NCBI GenBank assembly: GCA_900321425.1 | Contig: ONWA01000035.1 | Span: 1 to 38,740 of the forward strand | Length of the DNA: 38,740 bases | Reading direction: 5' to 3' | Source of the DNA: an uncultured Prevotellaceae bacterium | Lineage (GTDB): Bacteria; Bacteroidota; Bacteroidia; Bacteroidales; Bacteroidaceae | In this document: in pieces, positions 24,698 through 34,749 of the stretch | Numbering within the stretch: position 1 is the stretch's first letter | Layout: every line of letters starts with the position of its first letter | Notes under the pieces: model-generated | Seen by the model: only the letters and a program-made list of their open reading frames with translations | Database searches by the model: none | Told to the model about the DNA's origin: nothing | Translations under genes and position numbers: made by a program

Positions 24698-26881
24698 TTA
24701 GTTAGCCATCTCTGAGATGAACTTAATACGAACAAGTCGAATCTCGTCCTCACTGTAATCACTTCCCAATGCCTCCTCCGCTTTTCGGATATCATCGGTT
24801 TCTGACCCACAAAAATAGTCATAGATATCATCGACATGATCGTCGTCCATCACTTCTTCCAAGAAATAGTCAATATTCAACTTCGTTCCGCTATAAACAA
24901 TAGCCTCAACCTCACTAAGTATATCATCAAAATCAATACCCTGAGCGTTAGCTATATCATCTAACGCAATCTGTCTATCGATATTCTGAATGATTTTCAC
25001 TTTGAGCATTGATTTTTTTGCCACCGTACGGACACGCATATCCGATTGTCGCTCAATATCATTCTCCTCGCAATATTTTTTTATCAACTCGACGAATTCC
25101 TTAGCGAATGGTTGACGAACCTTACCCTCACCCACTCCTTGGATATTTTTCAACTCCTCAAGGGAAACGGGATAGTCCGTAGCCATCTGATCAATAGAGA
25201 CATCTTGAAAAATTACATAGGGAGGACGCTCCATTCGTTTGGAGACTTTCTTACGCAAGTCATAGAGCATTGCGCTGAGTACTGGATCAAGAGCCGTTGT
25301 TCCTGTATCATGCTCCAATGATGCTTCGTAATCCTCATCAAACTCACGGTCTTCAACAATCATAAACGAATGGGGAGCTTTCAGATATTTCTTTCCTGCA
25401 TTAGTTATTTTCAGGAGCCCATAGTTCTCCACATCTTTTTTGATGAAACCGGCAATCAATGCCTGACGGATGACAGGATTCCATATTTTCTCATTCTCAT
25501 CAGCCCCTGCACCGAAAAGCTCATGATTCTGATGCTGATGAGCAATAATCTCCTCCGTTTCCTGTCCAGTCACGAAGTCTATTACATAATCCGATCGGAA
25601 ATTCTCTTTCAAAGCAATAATTGTATTTAAGATTATCTCCAATAATTTCTTACCCTCAATCTTCTTTTGAGGATGAAGACAGTTGTCACAGTTACCACAA
25701 CTATCATGAGGATATTCCTCACCAAAATAATGCAACAACATTTTTCTACGACAGACAGAGGTCTCTGCATAAGCTGCAGTTTCCTGTAACAACTGTCTGC
25801 CAATATCCTGCTCCGCCACAGGTTTGCCCTCCATAAACTTATCCAGTTTCTGAAGATCCTTATTGGAATAGAAAGCCAAACAGATTCCTTCTCCCCCATC
25901 TCGCCCAGCACGTCCTGTCTCTTGATAATAACCTTCAAGACTTTTAGGAATATCGTAATGAATTACAAAGCGTACATCTGGTTTGTCGATACCCATACCG
26001 AAGGCGATAGTGGCCACAATTACATCAATATCCTCCATCAAAAACTCATCCTGTGTTGTAGAACGAGTTGTAGAATCCAATCCTGCGTGATAAGGAGCAG
26101 CCTTGATGTCGTTAGCTCTCAATATTTCAGACAGTTCTTCTACTTTCTTACGAGACAAGCAATAGATAATACCGCTTTTCCCCGGATGCTGCTTAATAAA
26201 CTTAATGATATCCTTATCAACATCTTTGGTCTTAGGGCGCACCTCATAATATAGATTTGGACGATTGAAAGAACTCTTATACTCCTTAGCATCAACAATA
26301 CCTAGATTTTTCTTGATATCCGTACGCACCTTGTCTGTAGCGGTTGCCGTCAGTGCAATGACTGGCGCATCACCAATTTCTGATATAATAGGACGAATAC
26401 GACGATACTCCGGACGGAAATCATGCCCCCATTCAGAGATACAATGGGCCTCATCAATAGCATAAAAGGAGATCTTAACCGTTTTCAGGAAGTCTACATT
26501 ATCCTCCTTTGTCAACGACTCAGGTGCTACATACAACAACTTCGTCAGTCCCGAGGAAATGTCAGCTTTCACTTGGTCAATAGCAGCCTTATTAAGGGAA
26601 GAGTTCAAATAGTGAGCAATACCATCTTCTCCACATACAGAGCTAATCATGTCCACCTGATTCTTCATCAGCGCAATCAACGGTGATATCACAATGGCCG
26701 TACCTTCCATCAAAAGCGAAGGCAACTGATAGCATAGCGATTTTCCTCCTCCTGTCGGCATCAGCACAAATGTATCATTCCCAGCAAGCAGATTACGAAT
26801 AACCGCCTCCTGATCGCCCTTGAACTTATCAAAACCGAAATACTTCTTTAACGCTTCATGCAGTTTTAATTCTCCTCCCAT
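24698..26881 (-). CDS. recQ: ATP-dependent DNA helicase RecQ
   Basis: RecQ is a 3'-to-5' superfamily-2 helicase of recombination and fork repair. Motifs: MPTGGGKSLCYQLP (41-54, Walker A), YAIDEAHCISEWGHDFRPEY (DEAH, from 140) and the motif VI region YYQETGRAGRDG. The zinc site of the RQC domain is at about 375-405 (CRRKMLLHYFGEEYPHDSCG then NCDNC). An HRDC domain follows, and the C-terminal ~120 residues are acidic and helical. At 727 residues it is longer than E. coli RecQ (about 610), as is usual for the Bacteroidetes form. It starts 20 nt after clpX. Confidence 0.96.
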   Translation of the reverse strand: MGGELKLHEALKKYFGFDKFKGDQEAVIRNLLAGNDTFVLMPTGGGKSLCYQLPSLLMEGTAIVISPLIALMKNQVDMISSVCGEDGIAHYLNSSLNKAAIDQVKADISSGLTKLLYVAPESLTKEDNVDFLKTVKISFYAIDEAHCISEWGHDFRPEYRRIRPIISEIGDAPVIALTATATDKVRTDIKKNLGIVDAKEYKSSFNRPNLYYEVRPKTKDVDKDIIKFIKQHPGKSGIIYCLSRKKVEELSEILRANDIKAAPYHAGLDSTTRSTTQDEFLMEDIDVIVATIAFGMGIDKPDVRFVIHYDIPKSLEGYYQETGRAGRDGGEGICLAFYSNKDLQKLDKFMEGKPVAEQDIGRQLLQETAAYAETSVCRRKMLLHYFGEEYPHDSCGNCDNCLHPQKKIEGKKLLEIILNTIIALKENFRSDYVIDFVTGQETEEIIAHQHQNHELFGAGADENEKIWNPVIRQALIAGFIKKDVENYGLLKITNAGKKYLKAPHSFMIVEDREFDEDYEASLEHDTGTTALDPVLSAMLYDLRKKVSKRMERPPYVIFQDVSIDQMATDYPVSLEELKNIQGVGEGKVRQPFAKEFVELIKKYCEENDIERQSDMRVRTVAKKSMLKVKIIQNIDRQIALDDIANAQGIDFDDILSEVEAIVYSGTKLNIDYFLEEVMDDDHVDDIYDYFCGSETDDIRKAEEALGSDYSEDEIRLVRIKFISEMAN

Positions 26882-26901
26882 ATCTATTTCTGTATAATCG
26901 T

Positions 26902-28122
26902 CTATGCACTTTCCATCTTCTGAAGACGGGACTTCTCTAATTGTCCTTTCACATAATCACCCGATATTTCAAGCTTTTTGATTCGCTTCGACGGGGTCTC
27001 GTACATGGCATCCATCATAACACTCTCCACGATGGAACGTAATCCTCTTGCACCTAATTTATATTCCACAGCTGTATCAACCATCACATCTAACGCTTCT
27101 TCTGTAAAAGTCAGCTTTACATGGTCCATATCAAACAACTTCTCATATTGCTTGACGATAGAGTTCTTCGGTTCTATTAAAATTCGTCGCAATGCCTCAC
27201 GATCCAATGGGTTCAGATACGTCAAAACCGGCAGACGACCAATAATTTCAGGGATTAGACCAAATGATTTCAAGTCCTGAGGGAGCACATACTTCATAAG
27301 ATCACTTTTGTCTATTCGTCGTACATGCTGTACAGAATTATAGCCGACCACACGGGTGTTCAAACGTTGAGCAATCTTCTGCTCAATACCATCAAAGGCT
27401 CCACCGCAAATAAACAGAATATTTCTGGTGTCAACATGAATATATTCCTGATCAGGGTGCTTACGCCCCCCTTGTGGAGGGACATTGACAATCGTGCCCT
27501 CCAAAAGTTTCAATAATCCCTGTTGCACGCCCTCACCACTTACATCACGAGTGATAGAGGGATTATCCGACTTCCTCGCAATCTTGTCAATTTCATCAAT
27601 AAAGACAATTCCCCGCTGTGCTGCTTCCACTTGATAATTGGCTATCTGTAATAGACGGCTCAGAATACTCTCCACATCCTCTCCCACATAACCAGCCTCG
27701 GTAAACACTGTAGCATCGACAATGGTAAAGGGAACGTCAAGCATGCGAGCAATAGTGCGAGCCAAGAGTGTCTTACCCGTACCAGTGGAGCCCACCATAA
27801 TAATATTGCTTTTCTCAATATCCACACCATCCTTTTCCTCAGGCTGTTGAAGACGTTTGTAGTGATTATACACAGCGACAGCAAGAATACGTTTAGCTTC
27901 ATCCTGACCGATGACATACTGATCCAAATAGGCTTTGATCTCTGTGGGCTTGGGAACAGGTTTTACCTTCGCATCCTTACTTTTCTCAGTATGCTTTACA
28001 CCATTGCTCATCACAATCTGATAAGCCTGTTGAGCACAATCTTCACAAATGTGCCCATCTACACCCGATATCAGCAATCGGACCTCACGCTCTGTCCTTC
28101 CACAAAAATTACATTTTTTCAT
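26902..28122 (-). CDS. clpX: ClpX, ATPase subunit of ClpXP protease
   Basis: ClpX unfolds substrates and feeds them to ClpP. The N-terminal zinc domain has C4, C7, C26 and C29 (CNFCGR, CEDC). The AAA+ module has Walker A GSTGTGKT (111-118), Walker [12 protein letters not shown] and the pore loop GYVGEDVES. Sensor motifs and the C-terminal domain ([13 protein letters not shown]) are present. At 406 residues it is normal. It starts 2 nt after the clpP stop, so the pair is made together. Confidence 0.98.
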   Translation of the reverse strand: MKKCNFCGRTEREVRLLISGVDGHICEDCAQQAYQIVMSNGVKHTEKSKDAKVKPVPKPTEIKAYLDQYVIGQDEAKRILAVAVYNHYKRLQQPEEKDGVDIEKSNIIMVGSTGTGKTLLARTIARMLDVPFTIVDATVFTEAGYVGEDVESILSRLLQIANYQVEAAQRGIVFIDEIDKIARKSDNPSITRDVSGEGVQQGLLKLLEGTIVNVPPQGGRKHPDQEYIHVDTRNILFICGGAFDGIEQKIAQRLNTRVVGYNSVQHVRRIDKSDLMKYVLPQDLKSFGLIPEIIGRLPVLTYLNPLDREALRRILIEPKNSIVKQYEKLFDMDHVKLTFTEEALDVMVDTAVEYKLGARGLRSIVESVMMDAMYETPSKRIKKLEISGDYVKGQLEKSRLQKMESA

Positions 28123-28124
28123 GC

Positions 28125-28787
28125 TTACTTACGAACCAAAACGTTATCAATCATACCATATTCCTTAGCCTCTTCAGCTGTCATCCAGTAATTACGGTCA
28201 GAATCAGCATATACCTTATCATAAGGTGTATGAGAATGGTTAGAAATTATCGTGTATAACTCTTTCTTAAACTTCAGGATCTCTTTGGCTTCTATCTCAA
28301 TGTCTGATGCCTGTCCCTGAACTCCTCCCAATGGCTGATGAATCATTACGCGGCTATGGGGTAACGCAGAACGCTTCCCTTCGGTACCGGCTACCAGAAG
28401 CACAGCACCCATAGAAGCAGCCATTCCCGTACAGATAGTGGCCACGTCACTAGAGATAAACTGCATCGTATCATAGATACCCAAACCGGCAGTAACACTA
28501 CCGCCAGGACTATTGATATAAATAGAAATATCCTTACCAGAGTCCACAGAATCAAGATACAACAACTGCGCTTGCAATGTATTGGCAGTATAATCATCTA
28601 TCTGTGTGCCCAAGAAAATGATACGGTCCATCATCAATCGGGAGAACACATCCATTTGGGTTACATTCAACTGGCGCTCCTCCAGAATATAAGGATTCAA
28701 ATACTGGGACTGAGCTTTCATCACGTCATCAAGCATCATTCCATTAAGGCCAAGATGCTTGGTTGCATATTTTCTAAAATCGTTCAT
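28125..28787 (-). CDS. clpP: ClpP protease proteolytic subunit
   Basis: The serine peptidase chamber of ClpXP. With the ATG at 28785-28787 the protein is 220 residues, with catalytic S125 in GMAASMGA, H150 in VMIHQPLGG and D197 in [18 protein letters not shown] is the conserved oxyanion segment. Another ATG lies two codons upstream. The first ~30 residues are longer than mature ClpP and may be a propeptide. It has its own promoter after tig and is followed directly by clpX. Confidence 0.97.
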   Translation of the reverse strand: MNDFRKYATKHLGLNGMMLDDVMKAQSQYLNPYILEERQLNVTQMDVFSRLMMDRIIFLGTQIDDYTANTLQAQLLYLDSVDSGKDISIYINSPGGSVTAGLGIYDTMQFISSDVATICTGMAASMGAVLLVAGTEGKRSALPHSRVMIHQPLGGVQGQASDIEIEAKEILKFKKELYTIISNHSHTPYDKVYADSDRNYWMTAEEAKEYGMIDNVLVRK

Positions 28788-28826
28788 AATCATTCTATTA
28801 TTTCATTATTCAAATCTACCAAAAAA

Positions 28827-28891
28827 GGAGGTTATCGACCTTTCGGTATCAATGTGAGTTACAAAGATAACAAAAAAAGTCGATAACCTCC
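28827..28891. repeat. 13-bp inverted repeat bracketing the clpP promoter
   Basis: GGAGGTTATCGAC (28827-28839) and GTCGATAACCTCC (28879-28891) are perfect inverted copies 39 nt apart, with the clpP -7 box between them. A third, partial copy (GAGGTTAT, 28899-28906) pairs with the second to form the tig terminator. So the middle arm has two possible partners. Confidence 0.6.
28862..28869 (-). promoter_or_regulatory. Promoter of clpP-clpX-recQ
   Basis: TATCTTTG on the minus strand is a good -7 box, preceded by TTTTTTTGT. A -33 TTG is only found at 28893-28895, with a 23-nt spacer, so that element is weak. The box lies between two arms of an inverted repeat. Confidence 0.65.
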
Positions 28892-28906
28892 ACAATTTGA
28901 GGTTAT
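28872..28906 (-). terminator. Terminator after tig
   Basis: ATAACCTC (28883-28890) pairs with GAGGTTAT (28899-28906) around an 8-nt loop, starting 15 nt after the tig stop. On the minus strand four bases then seven T follow. Seven T also follow on the plus strand, so it can act in both directions. Confidence 0.7.
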
Positions 28907-28920
28907 TTTTTTCAAAAAAA

Positions 28921-30282
28921 CTATTTTTCTTGCATCATCTTATTAAAGTCGTCGAGCGAAATAGCTTTCTCCTCAAGTTTTACGACAGTCTTTAATTTCT
29001 CAGTCAACTTAGCATCGACAGCGCGGTCAACAAGATTATCAAGGTTTTCCTTCTTAGACATCATCTCCTTAGCATAGTTCTCCAGATACTCATCAGGAAC
29101 ATTGGACATTCCGTATTGAGCAAATTGAGCACGGGCAGCCTCCTTGGCGATGTTTTTCAAATCATCGTCCTCTACCTTGATCTCTTGGGCAGCCACTAAC
29201 TTTTCTTTAATAAGATGCCACTCTAGTTCCTTGATACTCATCTCGAAATTCTTCTCCACAAATTCTGCACCACGATCTTTATTGTTATTCAGCATGATAC
29301 GCTTAAGCATTGCCTCTGGGAATTCAAGTTTACCCACTTTCTTTTCCAAGTGAGCACGTACATCAAGCAAGAATTTATAGTCACTATTGACAACTAACTG
29401 CTTTTGGAGGTCTTCGGCAATCTTGGCACGGAAAGCCTTCTCGTCCTTCACAGCGCCCTCTCCGAACACCTGATCAAAGAGTTGCTGATCAACAGCAGCC
29501 GGTTTGAAACGTGAGATTTCCGTAATCTGATAGCTAAAATCAGAAGTATGCTCGCCTACTTCTTCACGCTTGATTTTCAAAAGTGCAGCCATCTCGCTAT
29601 CGTTTTCAGGATATGCCTTGCGGGGATTGAATGTGATGATATCACCCAATTTCGCTCCCTCGAACAGTTTCTTTTGGGCTTCCACCTTAATGTATTCGGG
29701 CATAAGCACTGCTGACTCCACTGTAATACCACCTTCTTTGGTATTACCCTTCTCATCCAGCTCTCGAAGATCACCTTTCAACATATCTTTTGCCTCATAC
29801 TTTTCAGCTTTTTCATACTGTCCTGCACGAGAAGCATACATTTCCACCTGCTGGTCGATTAGCTTGTCATCAACGTTAATGGTGTAATAAGTCACCTTAT
29901 CACGCCCACTGAGTTCTACTTTGAATTCAGGTGCAACAGCAATATCGAAAACAAACGTCATCGGGCCATCGTTTTCAAAGTCTACAGGCTGTTGTTTTTC
30001 TTCATTAGGGAGGGGATCACCCAACATTTGAATCTTATTTTCACGAATGTATTCGTAAATCTTCTCACCCAGCAACTTGTTGACTTCATCCACCTTGACG
30101 GATGTTCCATACTGTTTCTTGATGAGTCCCATAGGCACCATACCTGGACGAAAACCAGGAAAGTTTGCCTTCTTGCGATAATTCTTCAGTGTCTTCTCGA
30201 CATTCTCTTGATAATCACTTTGATCGATTGTCAGTGTCAACAGACCATTCACTTTGTCTGCAATTTCAAATGAAATATTCAT
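28921..30282 (-). CDS. tig: Trigger factor chaperone
   Basis: Trigger factor is the ribosome-bound chaperone that meets nascent chains at L23. The N-terminal ribosome-binding domain holds the signature NFPGFRPGMVPMGLIKKQYG (about 40-59). The PPIase-like middle domain (about 150-250) is divergent. The long helical C-terminal arms run to 453. Length is typical of Bacteroidetes. It precedes clpP-clpX, a common arrangement, with its own promoter at 30327. Confidence 0.95.
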   Translation of the reverse strand: MNISFEIADKVNGLLTLTIDQSDYQENVEKTLKNYRKKANFPGFRPGMVPMGLIKKQYGTSVKVDEVNKLLGEKIYEYIRENKIQMLGDPLPNEEKQQPVDFENDGPMTFVFDIAVAPEFKVELSGRDKVTYYTINVDDKLIDQQVEMYASRAGQYEKAEKYEAKDMLKGDLRELDEKGNTKEGGITVESAVLMPEYIKVEAQKKLFEGAKLGDIITFNPRKAYPENDSEMAALLKIKREEVGEHTSDFSYQITEISRFKPAAVDQQLFDQVFGEGAVKDEKAFRAKIAEDLQKQLVVNSDYKFLLDVRAHLEKKVGKLEFPEAMLKRIMLNNNKDRGAEFVEKNFEMSIKELEWHLIKEKLVAAQEIKVEDDDLKNIAKEAARAQFAQYGMSNVPDEYLENYAKEMMSKKENLDNLVDRAVDAKLTEKLKTVVKLEEKAISLDDFNKMMQEK

Positions 30283-30326
30283 CTTCTTCTATGTAATTGA
30301 TTTAGTTCTTTCTTTAAAACGGATTG

Positions 30327-30334
30327 CAAAGGTA
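30327..30334 (-). promoter_or_regulatory. Promoter of tig
   Basis: TACCTTTG on the minus strand, in the context CTACCTTTGCAAT, 45 nt before the tig ATG. No clear TTTG is found 20 nt upstream, so the call rests on the -7 box and the position. Confidence 0.6.
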
Positions 30335-30382
30335 GTTATAATTACCCGAAACACCTAAAATAATAGGAAAAATTTGGTTTTT

Positions 30383-31213
30383 TTATGCTTCTTCCGCTAT
30401 CTCTTTCCGTCGCTTTTCTTCTGCCAATAACTGGAAATCCTTCTTCTGAAGCACAAAATTGGAACCCAGATATTTTTCTTTCACAATAGGATTGGCAGCC
30501 AACTCTTCTGGTTTACCCTGAAACAAGATACGCCCTTCAAAAAGCAGATAGGCACGATCAGTAATATTGAGTGTCTCATGCACATTATGATCAGTTATCA
30601 AAATACCGATATTCCGATATTTCAACTGCCACACGATATGTTGGATGTCTTCCACAGCGATAGGATCCACACCAGCAAAAGGCTCATCAAGCATGATAAA
30701 CTTGGGTTCTATGGCTAAGCAACGTGCAATCTCAGTACGCCGACGCTCGCCTCCTGATAGTTGGTCACCCATATTCTTTCTCACCTTACCCAAACGAAAC
30801 TCTTTGATAAGTTCTTCCAACTTCTCCAACTGATAATCACGAGGCTTTCCGGTCATCTCCAAGACTGAGAGAATATTATCTTCCACACTCATCTTCCTAA
30901 ACACACTAGGCTCTTGAGCTAGGTATCCGATGCCTGCACGAGCACGACGATAGACCGGATATTTAGTTACGTCCTCATTTCCCAAATAGATATGTCCGCC
31001 ATTGGGTACAATAAGGCCAGTTGTCATATAGAAAGAGGTGGTCTTCCCGGCTCCGTTAGGCCCCAATAGTCCGACAATTTCTCCTTGCCGTACATTAAAA
31101 CTCACATCATTGACAACAGTACGCTTGCCATATCGTTTAATCAATCCTTCCGTACGTAGCACGACAGAGTCCTGAGTAGCACTTTCTTTCACTTGAAGGG
31201 TGATTTCTTCCAT
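30383..31213 (-). CDS. lptB: LPS export ABC transporter ATPase LptB
   Basis: LptB powers extraction of lipopolysaccharide from the inner membrane with LptF/G/C. Walker [10 protein letters not shown] (51-59), Q-loop [12 protein letters not shown], signature [16 protein letters not shown], Walker [14 protein letters not shown] and the switch histidine ITDHNVHE match the LptB type. At 276 residues it carries about 18 extra residues at the N-terminus and a C-terminal extension ([17 protein letters not shown]) beyond E. coli LptB. It diverges from mlaE-mlaF, another envelope-lipid system. Its membrane partners are not in the window. Confidence 0.93.
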   Translation of the reverse strand: MEEITLQVKESATQDSVVLRTEGLIKRYGKRTVVNDVSFNVRQGEIVGLLGPNGAGKTTSFYMTTGLIVPNGGHIYLGNEDVTKYPVYRRARAGIGYLAQEPSVFRKMSVEDNILSVLEMTGKPRDYQLEKLEELIKEFRLGKVRKNMGDQLSGGERRRTEIARCLAIEPKFIMLDEPFAGVDPIAVEDIQHIVWQLKYRNIGILITDHNVHETLNITDRAYLLFEGRILFQGKPEELAANPIVKEKYLGSNFVLQKKDFQLLAEEKRRKEIAEEA

Positions 31214-31235
31214 ATATCTTCACTTTTTGAGTTTG

Positions 31236-31243
31236 CAAAGATA
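31236..31243 (-). promoter_or_regulatory. Promoter of lptB
   Basis: TATCTTTG on the minus strand, 23 nt before the lptB ATG. The -33 element is not clear. The remaining divergent spacer to 31467 carries the mlaE promoter and nothing else I can identify. Confidence 0.65.
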
Positions 31244-31416
31244 AACAATTCTGATGACATTCATTCATTTCAGGGCTATTTTTTTAGTTTCCAAAAGTAC
31301 TTTCAAACAATTCTATATGCGCTGATTACATGGAAGATTCGAGATTCATGACCCTACAAAGATGATGAATTACAAGAAAAATCAGTTATTAACCGATTTT
31401 TTCAAGGAAAAATGAC

Positions 31417-31424
31417 TATCTTTG
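31417..31424 (+). promoter_or_regulatory. Promoter of mlaE-mlaF
   Basis: TATCTTTG on the plus strand followed by CACCCG, 43 nt before the mlaE ATG. No good -33 element is seen. Confidence 0.65.
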
Positions 31425-31467
31425 CACCCGTAACAGACATCAAAAGTCTTACAACGCAGAGAAGATT

Positions 31468-32214
31468 ATGCTGATAAACGGTTATTTGGAAACACTCGGA
31501 CGCTACCTCATCCTGATGGGACGTACATTCGCCAAGCCAGAACGTCTGCGCATGTTTTTTAAGGAATATGTAAAAGAGATGGCTCAACTCGGTGTCAACT
31601 CCATCGGAATCGTCCTGCTTATCTCTTTTTTCATCGGTGCAGTGATTTGCATTCAGATGAAACTGAACATACAAAGTCCTTGGATGCCACGCTGGACAAC
31701 GGGGTACACCACCCGTGAGATATTATTATTGGAGTTCTCGTCCAGTATTATGTGTCTGATTCTTGCAGGAAAGGTAGGCTCCAACATTGCTTCGGAGATT
31801 GGCACCATGCGGGTCACTCAACAGATAGATGCGCTTGATATTATGGGAGTGAATTCTGCCTGTTACCTGATTCTACCTAAAATTATGGGTATGTTAACCA
31901 TCACACCATTTCTTGTGATTTTCAGTTCTGCCACTGGTATCTTAGGTGCCTATGCGACAGCTTATGCTGGGCTAGTACTAAACCCAGAAGACCTAACTAT
32001 CGGTTTTCAACATTCCTTCAATTCGTGGTTTGTATGGATGAGTATCATCAAGAGTCTGTTCTTCGCTTTTATCATTGCCAGCGTCTCTTCTTTCTTCGGA
32101 TATACGGTAGAAGGAGGCTCTGTTGATGTCGGCAAGGCAAGTACAAATGCCGTAGTATCCTCTAGCGTATTGATTCTTTGTAGTGATGTATTCTTAACGC
32201 AGCTGTTGTCATGA
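31468..32214 (+). CDS. mlaE: MlaE-type lipid ABC transporter permease
   Basis: MlaE is the inner-membrane permease that moves phospholipids for outer-membrane lipid asymmetry. The 248 residues show the family signatures: an amphipathic start, LGVNSIGIVLLISFFIGAVI, the LAGKVGSNIASEIGTMRVTQ block followed by QIDALDIMGVNS, and GGSVDVGKASTNAVVSSSVL near the end. Its stop overlaps the mlaF start (ATGA). No MCE-domain mlaD gene follows, so that partner must be elsewhere. Confidence 0.93.
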   Translation: MLINGYLETLGRYLILMGRTFAKPERLRMFFKEYVKEMAQLGVNSIGIVLLISFFIGAVICIQMKLNIQSPWMPRWTTGYTTREILLLEFSSSIMCLILAGKVGSNIASEIGTMRVTQQIDALDIMGVNSACYLILPKIMGMLTITPFLVIFSSATGILGAYATAYAGLVLNPEDLTIGFQHSFNSWFVWMSIIKSLFFAFIIASVSSFFGYTVEGGSVDVGKASTNAVVSSSVLILCSDVFLTQLLS

Positions 32215-32987
32215 TTGAAATTAAAAACCTATACAAACAATTCGACGAGAGGGTGGTCCTCAAGGATATCAGCACAGTATTCGAGGACGGAAAAACCAAT
32301 CTGATTATCGGCCAAAGCGGTAGTGGAAAGACAGTACTCATGAAAACTCTCGTCGGTCTGCTTGATCCTACGAGCGGTCAAGTACTATATGATGATCGCG
32401 ACTTTATTAAGATGAGCAAGAAGGAGAAAGTAATGATGCGTCGTGAGATGGGAATGATTTTCCAAAGTGCGGCTCTGTTCGACTCTCTCACGGTACTGGA
32501 AAACGTCATGTTTCCCCTTGATATGTTCTCTACGATGACACTTCGCGATCGTACCAAACGAGCAATGGACTGCCTTGACCGTGTAAATCTTGTCGGTGCA
32601 GAGCACAAATATCCTGGTGAGATTTCGGGAGGTATGCAGAAACGTGTTGCTATTGCCCGCGCCATTGCTCTAAACCCCAAATATCTTTTCTGCGATGAGC
32701 CCAACTCAGGTCTTGACCCCAAGACGTCACTGGTCATTGATGACTTGTTACACAGTATCACCAAAGAATTCAATATTACCACTATTATCAACACCCATGA
32801 CATGAACTCCGTAATGGGTATTGGTGAAAATATTATTTTTATCTATGAGGGTGAGAAAGAGTGGCAAGGTGTTAGTTCTGAAATTATGGAATCAACGAAC
32901 CAGCGCCTCACCGAGTTCATTTTTGCAAGCGATCTGCTCAAAAAGATGCGAACCATGGTAATAGAAAACGGGCTACATATTAAGTAG
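32211..32987 (+). CDS. mlaF: MlaF-type lipid ABC transporter ATPase
   Basis: The ATPase partner of MlaE. Walker A GQSGSGKT (34-41), signature ISGGMQKRVAIARAIA, Walker B LFCDEPNSGLDP and the switch histidine INTHDMNSV are intact. The GGMQKR form of the signature is typical of the Mla/MCE class. At 258 residues it is normal. It overlaps mlaE by four bases, which implies translational coupling, and its stop codon lies inside the terminator stem. Confidence 0.94.
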   Translation: MIEIKNLYKQFDERVVLKDISTVFEDGKTNLIIGQSGSGKTVLMKTLVGLLDPTSGQVLYDDRDFIKMSKKEKVMMRREMGMIFQSAALFDSLTVLENVMFPLDMFSTMTLRDRTKRAMDCLDRVNLVGAEHKYPGEISGGMQKRVAIARAIALNPKYLFCDEPNSGLDPKTSLVIDDLLHSITKEFNITTIINTHDMNSVMGIGENIIFIYEGEKEWQGVSSEIMESTNQRLTEFIFASDLLKKMRTMVIENGLHIK

Positions 32988-32993
32988 CCCGTT
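32967..32993. terminator. Bidirectional terminator between mlaF and the lipoprotein gene
   Basis: AACGGGCTAC (32967-32976) and GTAGCCCGTT (32984-32993) form a 10-bp perfect stem with a 7-nt loop and T-rich tails on both sides. The mlaF stop codon (TAG, 32985-32987) is inside the right arm. Confidence 0.8.
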
Positions 32994-33026
32994 TATCATT
33001 TCATAAACAACTTTTAGGAAGAGAAC

Positions 33027-33416
33027 TTATTTCATCATCCACCTACCATCATTTTCCACCATCGGAACCACGATTTCCTCACGTGTGGAGTCGCCAAAAC
33101 ACAAAACTAGAAATGCATCCGTCTCCTTACGCAACGTATCTGTGATACCACGCATTGCGCGTACTTCCAACAGTCCTTTATGTTCTTCCCGCATCTGAAA
33201 GAGGTGTTGCTTATAGGCAGTAACTAACTGTTCACGGTAATCTTCTGGAAGACTGTCAGAAGCCTGTTTACCTGCCAGGAAAGAGGCATAATTACCTTGC
33301 AGCAGTAAATCATAGTACTCCTTAGCCGCCTTCATGGCCATCTCTTCTTTCGACGGTTCATTATTACAAGCACCCAACAGACATACAACAAACAGAAAAA
33401 GAGTTATTTTACGCAT
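33027..33416 (-). CDS. Small lipoprotein of unknown function
   Basis: A 129-residue protein starting MRKITLFLFVVCLLGACNNE, a lipoprotein signal with lipobox LGAC and lipidated C17. The mature part is soluble and alpha/beta: EYYDLLLQGNYASFLAGK, then LPEDYREQLVTAYKQHLFQM, ending VVPMVENDGRWMMK. The size and layout recall the DUF4878 / NTF2-like lipoproteins of Bacteroidetes, which is a tentative match. The ATG at 33414-33416 is chosen because the next upstream start would precede the signal peptide with extra residues and run into der. It starts 1 nt after the der stop and ends the operon. Confidence 0.8.
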   Translation of the reverse strand: MRKITLFLFVVCLLGACNNEPSKEEMAMKAAKEYYDLLLQGNYASFLAGKQASDSLPEDYREQLVTAYKQHLFQMREEHKGLLEVRAMRGITDTLRKETDAFLVLCFGDSTREEIVVPMVENDGRWMMK

Positions 33417-33417
33417 A

Positions 33418-34731
33418 TTATTTCTGACGAACAAACACATGGATCGGTGTACCTGTCAAACTCCAGTTTTCACGGATCTTATTCTCCAAGAAACGTTTAT
33501 AAGGTTCCTTTACATACTGTGGCAGATTGGCATAGAATACGAAAGTAGGAATCTGAGTATCGGGCACCTGTGCCACATATTTAATCTTAATGTATTTACC
33601 CTTCACGGAAGGTGGTGGAAAAGCTTCAATTAATGGCAACATCACCTCATTCAGTTTTGATGTACCAATCTTCACCTTACGATTGAGATAGACATTCTTA
33701 GCCGTTTCCAACACCTTGAAGATACGTTGCTTTGTCATAGCCGAAGCAAACACAATGGGGAAGTCGACAAAAGGTGCCATACGCTGACGGATAGCATATT
33801 CAAAAGTCTTGATGACCTCCTGCGATTTGTCCTCTACTAAGTCCCACTTGTTGACCACTACGACTAAAGCCTTGTTGTTTTTCTGTATCAACTGGAAGAT
33901 ATTCATGTCCTGTGCTTCGATACCACGCGTAGCATCAATCATCAGAATACAAACATCAGAGTTTTCTATGGCTCGGATAGAGCGCATCACACTATAGAAT
34001 TCCAGATCCTCGTTCACTTTATTCTTCCTACGAATACCTGCGGTATCCACCAAATAGAAGTCAAAACCAAACTTATCATATTTTGTATAGATACTATCAC
34101 GAGTAGTACCAGCAATCTCCGTGACAATATTGCGGTCTTCTCCAATAAAGGCATTGATGATGCTCGACTTACCAACATTCGGTCGGCCCACAACAGCGAA
34201 ACGTGGTGTACCGTCCTCTACATCATTCAGCTCATCAGTCTTCAACTTGGTGATTACATAATCAAGCAAATCTCCAGTTCCACTACCTGTTGCTGCACTC
34301 ACACAGAAGGGGTCGCCTAATCCCAACTTATAGAAATCGTACTGTCCATACAAATCCTTGCCGTCATCTGCTTTATTAGCAACAAGAATCACAGGTAACT
34401 TCGCACGACGAAGAATCTGAGCCACGTCCATATCCCAGTCGGTGACTCCATTTTTTATATCACATAAGAAGAGAACTAAATCTGCCTCTTCCGTAGCAAT
34501 AATTACCTGTTTTCTAATCTCTTCCTCAAAGATGTCATCGGAGTTCACGACCCATCCGCCGGTGTCTACAACGGAGAACTCCCTACCGTTCCATTCGCAT
34601 TTTCCGTATTGACGGTCACGAGTGGTACCAGCTTCGTCGCTAACAATAGCCTGACGAGATTTGGTCAATCGGTTGAACAACGTGGACTTACCTACATTGG
34701 GACGTCCCACAATCGCTACTAAATTCGGCAT
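33418..34731 (-). CDS. der: Ribosome-assembly GTPase Der (EngA)
   Basis: Der is a 50S assembly factor with two tandem GTPase domains. The first has GRPNVGKST (9-17), DTGGW (56-60) and NKAD (119-122). The second has GRPNVGKSS from 182, DTAGIRRK and NKWD. A KH-like domain closes the protein. At 437 residues it is normal. It lies 18 nt after era, another ribosome-assembly GTPase. Confidence 0.97.
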   Translation of the reverse strand: MPNLVAIVGRPNVGKSTLFNRLTKSRQAIVSDEAGTTRDRQYGKCEWNGREFSVVDTGGWVVNSDDIFEEEIRKQVIIATEEADLVLFLCDIKNGVTDWDMDVAQILRRAKLPVILVANKADDGKDLYGQYDFYKLGLGDPFCVSAATGSGTGDLLDYVITKLKTDELNDVEDGTPRFAVVGRPNVGKSSIINAFIGEDRNIVTEIAGTTRDSIYTKYDKFGFDFYLVDTAGIRRKNKVNEDLEFYSVMRSIRAIENSDVCILMIDATRGIEAQDMNIFQLIQKNNKALVVVVNKWDLVEDKSQEVIKTFEYAIRQRMAPFVDFPIVFASAMTKQRIFKVLETAKNVYLNRKVKIGTSKLNEVMLPLIEAFPPPSVKGKYIKIKYVAQVPDTQIPTFVFYANLPQYVKEPYKRFLENKIRENWSLTGTPIHVFVRQK

Positions 34732-34749
34732 ATCAAACGTTTTAATTTA

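Noticed and set aside
24676-24837. Longer start for the DUF3467 gene, giving 159 residues
   Set aside because: The extra 54 residues overlap the end of recQ in another frame and do not resemble the family; the ATG at 24675 does.
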